From: Naasia sp.
GTDB taxonomy: Bacteria > Actinomycetota > Actinomycetes > Actinomycetales > Microbacteriaceae
Direction of reading: 5' to 3'
Length of the DNA: 64,000 nt
NCBI RefSeq assembly: GCF_025465545.1
Contig: NZ_JAODMK010000003.1
Coordinates: forward strand, 89,999 to 153,998
The notes under the pieces: generated by a model
What the model was told of the DNA's origin: nothing
The model's input: only the letters and a program-made list of their open reading frames with translations
The model's database searches: none
Made by a program: the position numbers and the translations under genes
Shown here: in pieces, positions 10,772-19,238 of the stretch
Layout of the letters: every line of letters starts with the position of its first letter
Numbering within the stretch: the stretch's first letter is position 1

Positions 10772-11290
10772 TCAGGCGGCGGCGAGGATCTTCTCGAGGG
10801 TCCGGAGGTTGCGGGTGGTGGTGAAGACGGCCTTGCGGCGGGCGAGGAGCTTGCCGAACGGGCTGCCGAGGGTGCTGCCGACCGCGACGCGCCAGTAGAT
10901 CAGGCGGCCGCTCGCCTGCACCTGATCGCCCTCGGGCAGCTCGGCTGCCGCAGCACCCAGGTCGGATGCGACCGCCTCCTGTTCGGTGAAGACGACGTAG
11001 GCGTGAGTGTCGTCGCTGCCCTCGAACGGATAGGAGCGGACGGCCGCTGCCACCTCGTCGATCGTCACGACGAGGATCCGCGCGGCGTAGCCGAAGCGCT
11101 CGCCCACGACCGTCTCCAGCCGCCGCGCGAGCCCGTCGGGGGGCAGATCCGCGTCGAAGACCGCGTTGCCGCTCGCGAGCAGGGTCCGCACCTCGCGGAG
11201 CCCCTGCTCGGCGAGCAGCTCGCGCAGCTCCGCCATCGGCACCCGCACGCCGCCCACGTTGACCCCGCGGAAGAGTGCGACGAGCCGCAT
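10772..11290 (-). CDS. DUF1697 family protein
   Basis: MRLVALFRGVNVGGVRVPMAELRELLAEQGLREVRTLLASGNAVF, the DUF1697 signature. Confidence 0.93.
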   Translation of the reverse strand: MRLVALFRGVNVGGVRVPMAELRELLAEQGLREVRTLLASGNAVFDADLPPDGLARRLETVVGERFGYAARILVVTIDEVAAAVRSYPFEGSDDTHAYVVFTEQEAVASDLGAAAAELPEGDQVQASGRLIYWRVAVGSTLGSPFGKLLARRKAVFTTTRNLRTLEKILAAA

Positions 11291-11292
11291 GC

Positions 11293-12840
11293 TCAGTGCC
11301 CGCTGAACCCACCCGGCGCGTTCGCCGGCTTGCGCACGAAGAACACCGAGGCGACGAGGGCGAGGGAGAGGAACGCGCCGACCAGGAACGCCAGTCGCGT
11401 GCCCGCGACCGTTCCCGCCACCCCGCTCACGTCCGCCCCGGCCCCGGCCGCACCGACGGCCAGCACCGTGACGAAGAGCGCGGTGCCCGCGGCTGCGGCC
11501 ACCTGCTGGAACGTGCCCACCACGGCGCTGCCGTGCGAATAGAGGTGCGGCTTGACCGAGCCGAGACCCGAGGTCATGAGCGGCGTGAACGTCGCGGCCA
11601 GACCGAGACTCAGCGTGATGTTGGTGACGATCAGGAGCCACATCGGCGTCTCCGCGCTCACCGTGGTGAGCACCCACATGGAGCCGCTGATCAGCAGTGC
11701 GCCCGGCAGCAGCAGCAGAAGCGGGCCACGAGCGTCGTAGATGCGGCCGATGAACGGGCTGGCGATGCCCATCAGAAGCCCACCCGGCAAGGTGAGCAGC
11801 CCGGTCTCCAACGGGTTGAGGCCGAGGGCCCGCTGCGCGAAGAACGGGATGAGGATGAACGTGCCGAACATCGTGGCGGTCGCGAGCACCATGGCGCCCA
11901 TGGCGATGGAGAAGATCGGCGAGCTGAACACGCGCAGGTCGAGCAGTGCGCGGTCCGAGCGCTGCAGCAGGAGCTGCCGCACGAGGAACAGGAGCAGCGA
12001 GACCCCGCCCAGCGTGAACAGCACCCAGATGGGGACGCCGCCGCCGCCCTCGGCCGACTGGCCGATGCTCGCCAGGCCGTAGACCAGTCCGCCGAATCCG
12101 AGCGCGGCGAGGGGGATCGAGATGAGGTCGATCTTGGCGCGGGACGTCTCGGAGACGGAGACCATCCACTTCGCGCCGAGCCCCAGCGTGAGGAGTGCGA
12201 TCGGGAGCACGAAGCCGAAGATCCAGCGCCAGCCGAAGTTGTCGATGATGAAGCCGGACACCGTGGGGCCGAGCGCGGGTGCCACCGAGATGACGATGGA
12301 GATGTTGCCCATCATCTGGCCGCGGCGCGCGACCGGGACGAGCGTCATCACGGTCGTCATGAGCAGGGGCATCATGATCGCCGTGCCGGAGGCCTGGATG
12401 ACCCGCGCCAGCAGGAGCACGCCGAACCCGGGAGAGAGCGCGGCCAGCAGCGTGCCGGCGCTGAACAGCGACATGGCGAGCACGAACAGGGTGCGCGTGC
12501 GGATGCGCTGGATGAGGAAGCCGGTGATCGGGATGACGACCGCCATGGTGAGCATGAAGGCGGTGGTGAGCCATTGTCCGATGCTCGGGCCGATGCCCAG
12601 GTCCTCCTGCAGGACCGGCAGGGCGACGCTCATGACCGTCTCGTTGAGGATCACCGTGAACGCCGCGATCATGAGGACCGCGATCACGTTGCGGTGGTGC
12701 CGCGGCAGGCGTTCGCCGCCATGGTGCCCGGCTTCGGCCGAGGACGCCACGTCCGCCGACCGGACCGCGGGAGACTCGCCGAGCTGGGCGGGAGAGGGCC
12801 CCGTGGCCCCTTTCTCGCTGATGTCTGTGCTGTTCGTCAT
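11293..12840 (-). CDS. DHA2-family MFS multidrug transporter
   Basis: MIAAFTVILNETVMSVALPVLQEDLGIGPSIGQWLTTAFMLTMAVVIP; multi-TM, EmrB/QacA-like. Confidence 0.92.
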   Translation of the reverse strand: MTNSTDISEKGATGPSPAQLGESPAVRSADVASSAEAGHHGGERLPRHHRNVIAVLMIAAFTVILNETVMSVALPVLQEDLGIGPSIGQWLTTAFMLTMAVVIPITGFLIQRIRTRTLFVLAMSLFSAGTLLAALSPGFGVLLLARVIQASGTAIMMPLLMTTVMTLVPVARRGQMMGNISIVISVAPALGPTVSGFIIDNFGWRWIFGFVLPIALLTLGLGAKWMVSVSETSRAKIDLISIPLAALGFGGLVYGLASIGQSAEGGGGVPIWVLFTLGGVSLLLFLVRQLLLQRSDRALLDLRVFSSPIFSIAMGAMVLATATMFGTFILIPFFAQRALGLNPLETGLLTLPGGLLMGIASPFIGRIYDARGPLLLLLPGALLISGSMWVLTTVSAETPMWLLIVTNITLSLGLAATFTPLMTSGLGSVKPHLYSHGSAVVGTFQQVAAAAGTALFVTVLAVGAAGAGADVSGVAGTVAGTRLAFLVGAFLSLALVASVFFVRKPANAPGGFSGH

Positions 12841-13073
12841 GCGGGACCTCCCGGTCGTGGTGCGCTCAGTCCCCGTGCGCGTTGGACTCGGGAAGCGTAT
12901 GTGAACACCGTCCACTTGCCGGCTCACTGTACAAGGCAGCGCCGACACCGCGCCCCGTATTCCCCCCTCCCGGAAAACCCGGCGGAACCACGGTGGGCCA
13001 CCCCTTGGCGCGCCGAGGAGGTTCCCCTGCCGACCCGGGCGAAGCTCATTTCGAGCCCGGGTCGGCGGGATCT

Positions 13074-14063
13074 TCAGGACCGGGCGGTCGCCTGCGCGTT
13101 GACCTCGTATGAGGTGTTCGTCGACTCGAAGAAGTTGACCAGCTGCAAGGTGTCGTTCGCGGTCGCCATCCACTTGGCCGGGTTCGTCACGTTGTACTCC
13201 GGCTCGAACCCGAGCTCCTCGAGGCGCCGGTCAGCCAGGTACTTCACGTACTGGTTGATGTAGTTCGCGTTCAGTCCGAGGATGCCGTTCGGGAGCAGGT
13301 CGTGGTTGTACTGCTCCTCCATCTCGACCGCGTCCGTGATCATCTTCTTGATCTCCGCCGCGAACTCCTCGGTCTGCAGGTCCGGGTTCTCCTCCAGCAC
13401 GGTGAGGATCAGATTGATGCCGAACTTCAGGTGCAGGCTCTCGTCGCGGACGATCCAGTCCACGAGCGAGCCGAAGTTGCGCAGCAGGTTCCGCTGACGG
13501 AACGACAGCGCCACCATGAAGCCCGAATAGAACCAGATGCCCTCGAGGATGATGTTGTAGGCGACCAGGTTGCGGACGAAGTCCTTCTTGCCCGCCGTGG
13601 TGGTGATGTCCAGCTGCTGCTCCGTCATGCGGCGGATGAAGCTGACCTCGAACTCCTCCTTGCGGCGCATCGACGGCACGTCGACATGCGAGTTGTAGGC
13701 CTCGTCGCGGTCGATCGGGAAGGTCTCGAGCACGTACTCGAACGACATGCAGTGGTTCGCCTCCTCCCACATCTGCTTCGCGAGGTAGAGGTGCGCCTCG
13801 GGAGCGTTGATGTAGGGGTAGACGCCGAACGCCAGCGCCTTGTTCACCAGCAGCTCGCTCGGGTTGAAGTAGGACATGAGGAACGTGATCGCGTGCTGCT
13901 CCTCCTCCGTCATCCGCTTGAAGTCGGCGATGTCCTCGCCCAGCTGGATCTCGTTCGGGAACCACGTGTTCGCCACGGCCTGCTCGTAGAGGTCCATCGC
14001 CCACTTGTACCGGACCGGCTTCAGAAGGAGGCCTTCTTGAATTCCTGTGCCGAGGATTCCCAT
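13074..14063 (-). CDS. nrdB: Ribonucleoside-diphosphate reductase beta subunit (class Ic-like active-site residues)
   Basis: NrdB fold (YFNPSELLVNKAL...WEEANHCMSF); SD AAGGAGA before ATG; downstream of nrdA. Confidence 0.95.
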   Translation of the reverse strand: MGILGTGIQEGLLLKPVRYKWAMDLYEQAVANTWFPNEIQLGEDIADFKRMTEEEQHAITFLMSYFNPSELLVNKALAFGVYPYINAPEAHLYLAKQMWEEANHCMSFEYVLETFPIDRDEAYNSHVDVPSMRRKEEFEVSFIRRMTEQQLDITTTAGKKDFVRNLVAYNIILEGIWFYSGFMVALSFRQRNLLRNFGSLVDWIVRDESLHLKFGINLILTVLEENPDLQTEEFAAEIKKMITDAVEMEEQYNHDLLPNGILGLNANYINQYVKYLADRRLEELGFEPEYNVTNPAKWMATANDTLQLVNFFESTNTSYEVNAQATARS

Positions 14064-14084
14064 GTTCTCTCCTTGTCTTGGGGC

Positions 14085-14195
14085 GGAATCGGGCGGGACC
14101 CTCGCCTGGTGCTCAGACATTGGCTTGGGTTGGTGGCCTGTAGGGCCACCAACCCAACCCAAAACTCGCCTGCGGCGAGCATCCCGCCCGATTCC
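14085..14195 (-). repeat. Nested inverted-repeat element in the nrdA-nrdB intergenic region
   Basis: Outer 14-bp arms GGAATCGGGCGGGA (14085-14098) / TCCCGCCCGATTCC (14182-14195); inner 14-bp hairpin TTGGGTTGGTGGCC (14125-14138) / GGCCACCAACCCAA (14144-14157); small hairpin CTCGCC-TGC-GGCGAG (14165-14179). Confidence 0.85.
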
Positions 14196-14307
14196 TCAGC
14201 CGACTGGGAGCCGAACTGAGTCACCGAGGTACTTCTACTGCTGCTGTATATAACCGCGGTGGTGCTGCGGCTATTCGGAATGGAAGTGAAGAAACGGAAG
14301 GAAAGCG

Positions 14308-14415
14308 CTACTGGCAGGAGTCGCACATGAGGAGGTCCATGGGGTCCATCGGGACGATGTAGAGGGAACCCGTGGCGGTGGAGACGTCGCCCATGCCGAG
14401 CTCGCGCCCGCTCAT
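14308..14415 (-). CDS. 35-codon ORF overlapping the nrdA stop (ATGA); encodes a CxxC-ending peptide resembling an RNR alpha-subunit C-terminal tail
   Basis: MSGRELGMGDVSTATGSLYIVPMDPMDLLMCDSCQ*; its ATG overlaps the nrdA TGA. Confidence 0.6.
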   Translation of the reverse strand: MSGRELGMGDVSTATGSLYIVPMDPMDLLMCDSCQ

Positions 14416-16943
14416 GAGTCGGCCTTCGAGGAGGCGCCGCCGAAGCCGAAGCCCCGCCGTGCGGGAGCCGGCACAGACGGCTCTGCGTCCGGAAGGGCGG
14501 ACACCGAGTGCGCCTTCTCCGGAGTGACCGGCGAGGCCCCGCCGAAGCCGAAGCCGCGCTTCTGCTGCGCGCCGGCGGCCGCACCCTCGTTGATCGTCTC
14601 GGACTTGTTGACGCGGACCGTCGACTGCTCGGCGGTGTGCCGCGGCTTCATGTGCAGGTAGTAGGTCGTCTTCACGCCCCGCTCCCATGCCGCGAAGTAG
14701 ATGTCCATCATCTCGCCGAGATCGCGCGTCTCGAGGTACATGTTGCGGCTGATGGCCTGGTCGATCCACTTCTGGGCGCGCGCCGCGACCTCCAGGAAGG
14801 CGTACGGCGACAGCTGGAAGCTCGTCTTGTACGTGGCCTTGAGGTGGTCAGGGATCTCCGCGATGTTCTGGATGTCGCCCTGGCTGCGCAGGATCGCCTC
14901 CCGCACCTTCTCCCAGAGGCCCAGCTGCTGGAGGTCGGTCACCAGGTTGCGGTTCACCTCGAGGAACTTGCCCGAGGAGGTCGCCCGGCTGAAGATCTGC
15001 GAGAACTGGGGATCCAGGCCCGGCGTGGTTCCGGCGACGAGGCCGATCGACGCGGTCGGCGCGATCGCCATCAGGGTGGCGTTGCGCATGCCGCCCTTGA
15101 CCTTCTCGCGCAGTGCGTCCCAGTCGAGCCGCGTGCCGCGGTTCACCTTGATGGGCATGCCGCGGTCGGCTTCGGTGAGCGCGATCGAGTCGAGCGGAAC
15201 CATGCCCTGCGACCAGCGCGAGCCGGCGAAGTTGGCGTAGGCGCCGCGGCTCTGGGCGAGGTCGGCCGACTCGTCGATGGCGGCGTAGGAGACGTGCTCC
15301 ATGATCTCGTCGATCAGGTCGTACGCCGCCTCGCTCTCGTAGGAGATGCCGAGCTTCTCGACCACATCGGTGAAGCCCATCACGCCGAGGCCGATGGCAC
15401 GGTTCTGCTGGTTGGAGAAGTCCGCCTCGTCGACGCTCGAGAGCGTGATGTCGATCAGGTTGTCCAGCTGGCGGACCGCAAGGCGAGCACTCGTCTCGAT
15501 CTGCTTCCAGTCGAAGCCGAGCTTGCCGCCGCCCACATCGGTGAGGTGACGAGCAAGGTTGATCGAGGCCAGGTTGCAGACGGAGACGTTGTCGCGGTCC
15601 TGCGGGAGGCAGATCTCGGTGCAGAGGTTGGAGAGGTGGATCGTCCCCGTGTTGTTGTTGAGGGCACGGTTGTTGATCGTGTCCTTCCAGGTCAGCCACG
15701 GGTGGCTGGTGCTCTGCAGTGAGATGAGGATCGACTTGAACTGCTCCCGCGCCTTGATGCGCTTGAACATCCGCATGTTGCCGGCGTCGGCCTCCGCCAC
15801 GTAGTGCGCGTAGCGGGCCGAGAACTCCTTGCCGTAGAGCTCGCCGAGATCGGACACCTCGAGCGGGTCGAAAAGGTACCAGTCCTCGTCGTTCTGGACG
15901 CGCTTCATGAACTCGTCCGAGATCCACACGGCCGTGTTGGCGGTGCGGGTGCGGCGGTACGGGTCACCCGAGTTGGCGCGCAGGTCGAGGAACTCGGGGA
16001 AGTCGAGGTGCCAGTTCTCCATGTAGAAGCAGAGGGCGCCGAACTTCTTGCCGCCGCGGCTGACCGCGCGGAGGATCGAGTCGATCGTGTGCATGAACGG
16101 GATCGGCCCGGTCGAGGTGGTGTTGTTCGAGCGGATGGGCGAGCCCTGGGCGCGCAGCTTGCTGACCGAGAGGCCGATGCCGCCGGTGCCCTTGGTGAGC
16201 CACATGACGTCGCGCGTGGTCTTCGCGATGTGCTCGATGTCGTCCTGCATCTCCATGACGAAGCAGTTGGAGAGCTGCGGGTACTTGGTGCCCGCGTTCA
16301 CCAGCGTGGAGCCGGCGGCGAGGTAGTCGAGGCGGCTCATCTTCTCGTAGAAGGCGATGGCGGCGCTCGTGGCGTCGGCCTCGTTGAGCGAGAGGCCCAT
16401 GGCGATGCGCATCCAGAAGTACTGGGGCACCTCGAGCGGGTCGTTGTTGCGGGCCTTGATGCCGTAGCGGTTGTTCAGCGTGACGACGCCGATGTACTTG
16501 AGCAGCTCGTCATGCGCCGGGTCCAGGGCGGCGGCGAGGCGGTCAAGGTCGAAGAGGGTGCCGAGGCGGTCATCGAGGAGGTCCTCGGCCACGCCGCGGT
16601 GGATGTAGGGGGCGAAGAGCGTCGCATGCAGGCTCTTCAACTCGGCGTGCGTCTCGTAGTCGCCGAGCACGCGCTTGTAGATGGTCTTGAGCAGGAGCCG
16701 GGCCGCGACGGTGTCGAATGCCGGGTCGTCCTTGACGTTCTGCAGCGCCACCTGGATGACGGCCTCGTCGAGCTGCTGGGTGCTGATCCCATCGAAGAGC
16801 GTCAACTCGAGTTCCGACGCGATCTGCGTGACCCAGGTGATGTTCTCGTCGAGTCCCGCGCTGGCATTCTCGATCGCCAGGTTGATCTTGTTCGCGTCAT
16901 AGGGCTCGCGGGCCCCGTTCCGCTTCACGACGGTTATTGACAC
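14412..16943 (-). CDS. nrdA: Ribonucleoside-diphosphate reductase alpha subunit
   Basis: ATP-cone N-terminus SITVVKRNGAREPYDANKINLAI; NLCTEICLP; NALMAIAPTASI-like NATLMAIAPTASIGLVAGTTPGLDP. GTG start chosen because GGGAGG lies 4 nt upstream. Confidence 0.93.
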   Translation of the reverse strand: MSITVVKRNGAREPYDANKINLAIENASAGLDENITWVTQIASELELTLFDGISTQQLDEAVIQVALQNVKDDPAFDTVAARLLLKTIYKRVLGDYETHAELKSLHATLFAPYIHRGVAEDLLDDRLGTLFDLDRLAAALDPAHDELLKYIGVVTLNNRYGIKARNNDPLEVPQYFWMRIAMGLSLNEADATSAAIAFYEKMSRLDYLAAGSTLVNAGTKYPQLSNCFVMEMQDDIEHIAKTTRDVMWLTKGTGGIGLSVSKLRAQGSPIRSNNTTSTGPIPFMHTIDSILRAVSRGGKKFGALCFYMENWHLDFPEFLDLRANSGDPYRRTRTANTAVWISDEFMKRVQNDEDWYLFDPLEVSDLGELYGKEFSARYAHYVAEADAGNMRMFKRIKAREQFKSILISLQSTSHPWLTWKDTINNRALNNNTGTIHLSNLCTEICLPQDRDNVSVCNLASINLARHLTDVGGGKLGFDWKQIETSARLAVRQLDNLIDITLSSVDEADFSNQQNRAIGLGVMGFTDVVEKLGISYESEAAYDLIDEIMEHVSYAAIDESADLAQSRGAYANFAGSRWSQGMVPLDSIALTEADRGMPIKVNRGTRLDWDALREKVKGGMRNATLMAIAPTASIGLVAGTTPGLDPQFSQIFSRATSSGKFLEVNRNLVTDLQQLGLWEKVREAILRSQGDIQNIAEIPDHLKATYKTSFQLSPYAFLEVAARAQKWIDQAISRNMYLETRDLGEMMDIYFAAWERGVKTTYYLHMKPRHTAEQSTVRVNKSETINEGAAAGAQQKRGFGFGGASPVTPEKAHSVSALPDAEPSVPAPARRGFGFGGASSKADS

Positions 16944-17049
16944 GTTGCCTCCCACAGTTCGGCCGACCAGCGGCCTTGAACGACTCCCCCTTGAAGCCGT
17001 GTCCCCTGGGGAGCACCGCCGACTGGCGGATTCCCCTGAACGGGCTCGT

Positions 17050-17087
17050 CTCCGGACCCCGAGCCACCCGAAGGCCGGGGTCCGGAG
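17050..17087 (-). ncRNA. nrdA leader hairpin 2 (candidate cis-regulatory RNA)
   Basis: Perfect 12-bp stem CUCCGGACCCCG/CGGGGUCCGGAG with loop GCCUUCGGGUGGCU on the nrdA-sense strand. Confidence 0.6.
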
Positions 17088-17113
17088 AACGATTCCGTTC
17101 GATCGACCGCCTG

Positions 17114-17145
17114 GGATTTCCGAGCCACCCGAAGACCGGGAATCC
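17114..17145 (-). ncRNA. nrdA leader hairpin 1 (candidate cis-regulatory RNA)
   Basis: Stem GGAUUCCCG/CGGAAAUCC (one C-A mismatch) with loop GUCUUCGGGUGGCU, 13 of 14 positions identical to hairpin 2. Confidence 0.55.
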
Positions 17146-17166
17146 GTGCGGCAAGCCGACCGAGAA

Positions 17167-17182
17167 TCACTATATATGGGGT
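17167..17182. promoter_or_regulatory. Candidate NrdR box upstream of nrdA
   Basis: tCACTATATATgGgGT resembles the NrdR consensus acaCwAtATaTwGtgt. Confidence 0.5.
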
Positions 17183-17249
17183 CTCTGGCATCCCTACAAC
17201 CCTAAATGTTGCGGCGTGTCGTACACACGGTGTGCATAACCAGGCCGAC

Positions 17250-17258
17250 TTATCCACA
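17250..17258 (+). promoter_or_regulatory. Consensus DnaA box TTATCCACA in the nrdA/MFS divergent intergenic region
   Basis: Exact 9-mer TTATCCACA. Confidence 0.6.
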
Positions 17259-17306
17259 CGCTAGAGCAGACCCCTGACACTTGGCGGCCTCTAGGATGAA
17301 GGCCCT

Positions 17307-18515
17307 GTGAGTAGTTATGTCGGCCTCGTCCGCACGCCGGGCGTCGCGCGCATCATGGGGGCCCAGCTCCTGGCCAGATTCCCGAGCGGCATGCTCTCGC
17401 TCGGGTTCCTGCTGCACATCGAGCGCACGACCGGCTCGTACGCGGCGGCCGGTCTCGTGCTCGCCGCGCTCAGTGCCGGCCAAGCCATCTCCGGGCCGCT
17501 CACCAGCCGGCTGATGGGCATCTTCGGCATGCGGCCGGTGATCCTCGCCACCGTCATCGCGTGCAGCCTCACCATCCTCGAGCTCGCCCTCGTGGAGCAG
17601 TCCGTGCCGGCATCGATGGCCGTCGCGCTTCTGGCCGGGCTGACCTACCCGCCGATCCAGCCGGCGGTGCGCACGATCTATCCGAAGATGGTGAACTCCC
17701 GTCAGCTGACCCCGCTCTTCTCCCTGGACGCCTCCGCGCAGGAGCTCATCTGGGTCGGCGGCCCGGTGCTCGTCACCTTCGTCTCGACCCAGATCGGCAC
17801 TGTCCAGGGCATCCTGCTGTCGGTGGTGCTGATGGCGGGCGGCGGGGCGTGGTTCCTGTCCTCGCCGGAACTCGGCCGGGTGCGCATCCCGCGCAGCAGG
17901 CGCCGCTTCGGGCAGGTGCTCACGCGTCCGACGGTGCTGCTCGCCACCGTGGTCGGGTTCCTCCTGATCGGCTCCTGCGCGGCCATCGAGACCGGGATCG
18001 TCGCGGTCTTCGGCGACGACGGCCCCGAGGCGGGCATCGTGCTCGCGATCTGGTCGATCGGCTCACTCGCGGGCGGGCTCCTGCTCGGCCACATCCCCAT
18101 CGGCCCCTGGGCCCTCGCCCGTCGCGTCCTGATCGTGACAGTGGGGCTCGCGCTGGCGGCGTTCGCCCTCAACTTCTGGTGGCTGGCGCTCACGCTCGTC
18201 ATCTCGGGGCTGGGGCTCGCGCCCGCCCTCGCCGTGATCTTCGCGATCACCTCGTCCAGCGTGAAGTTCAGCGACACCGCCGAGGCCTACGGCTGGGTCG
18301 GCACGGGCCAGCTCATCGGCGCAGCCCTCGGCTCCGCCGCCGCCGGCTTCCTCATCGACCAGAACGGCGCGATCGGCGCCTTCTGGGTCGCCATCACGCT
18401 CGCCTCCGCGGGCCTCCTCGCCGCCGTCATCGGCAAGCGCTGGCACCCGGATCTGCGGCACCGCGACGCGAGCCCTCTTCCGGACACCGACGCCGTGCCG
18501 GTGCAGCCGAGCTGA
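17307..18515 (+). CDS. MFS transporter
   Basis: 402 aa, 12-TM-like hydrophobic pattern; GTG start. Confidence 0.9.
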   Translation: MSSYVGLVRTPGVARIMGAQLLARFPSGMLSLGFLLHIERTTGSYAAAGLVLAALSAGQAISGPLTSRLMGIFGMRPVILATVIACSLTILELALVEQSVPASMAVALLAGLTYPPIQPAVRTIYPKMVNSRQLTPLFSLDASAQELIWVGGPVLVTFVSTQIGTVQGILLSVVLMAGGGAWFLSSPELGRVRIPRSRRRFGQVLTRPTVLLATVVGFLLIGSCAAIETGIVAVFGDDGPEAGIVLAIWSIGSLAGGLLLGHIPIGPWALARRVLIVTVGLALAAFALNFWWLALTLVISGLGLAPALAVIFAITSSSVKFSDTAEAYGWVGTGQLIGAALGSAAAGFLIDQNGAIGAFWVAITLASAGLLAAVIGKRWHPDLRHRDASPLPDTDAVPVQPS

Positions 18516-18555
18516 GGCGTTCGCCCCCTGTCGGCCGGGGCCGACCGGCCTCGGA

Positions 18556-19134
18556 TCAGCGCGCGGGCGCCAGCTCTCGCAGCGGACGCAGGGCTTCAGC
18601 GAGCGCGACGAGCTCGGCCAAGGCCAGCTGCAGCCGGCTGCGGTGGGTGTCGCTGGCCTGGAACTCCCCGTCGTCCGAGAGGAAGCTGCCCGGGAAGTTG
18701 ATCTCGACGTTCGTCAGCGTCGGCACGAGGCCGAGCGCCACGACAGCCGGCTTGAGCGCGATGACGCCGCGGGTCCCGGCGGACGCCCCGCCATAGCTGA
18801 CGAAAGTGACCGGCTTGCGGCGCCACTCGTGGCTGAGGAAGTCGAGGGCGTTCTTGAGCGCCGGCGAGAAGCTGTGGTTGTACTCGGGCGTCACGAACAC
18901 GAACGCGTCTGCCGCCTCCACACGCTCGCTCCAGGCGAGCGTGTGCGGCTTGGTGTACTGCCGCAGCAGTGGGTGGTTCGGCTCGTCCATGAAGGGAAGG
19001 GCGAGCTCCGCCAGGTCCACGAAGTCGACGTCACGTCCATCGACCCCGAGCAGGTCGCTCGTCACCCAGTCGGCGATGGGCCGCCCGATCCGTCCCGGTC
19101 GAACACTGCCCACGATGACCATGACTCGCGTCAT
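18556..19134 (-). CDS. NADPH-dependent FMN reductase family protein
   Basis: MVIVGSVRPGRIGRPIADWV...FVTPEYNHSFSPALKNALDFLSHEW. Confidence 0.93.
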   Translation of the reverse strand: MTRVMVIVGSVRPGRIGRPIADWVTSDLLGVDGRDVDFVDLAELALPFMDEPNHPLLRQYTKPHTLAWSERVEAADAFVFVTPEYNHSFSPALKNALDFLSHEWRRKPVTFVSYGGASAGTRGVIALKPAVVALGLVPTLTNVEINFPGSFLSDDGEFQASDTHRSRLQLALAELVALAEALRPLRELAPAR

Positions 19135-19238
19135 TCCTGCCTCTTCTCCTCGGTACCCACCGACCTCTATGCAAACGAATGGGGCAGCGAGGTATTCCGG
19201 TGTGACGGAGGAGGCGCGGAGGTCGCGCGGATAATGGC

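Noticed and set aside
11275-13263. 662-aa plus-strand ORF
   Set aside because: Antisense to the DHA2 MFS gene; extremely charged low-complexity translation without motifs.
16945-17166. Cobalamin or other known riboswitch in the nrdA leader
   Set aside because: The recurring GCCAC motif is on the antisense strand of the nrdA transcript; the sense strand has no cobalamin box or other consensus I recognise. Treated as an unassigned structured leader.
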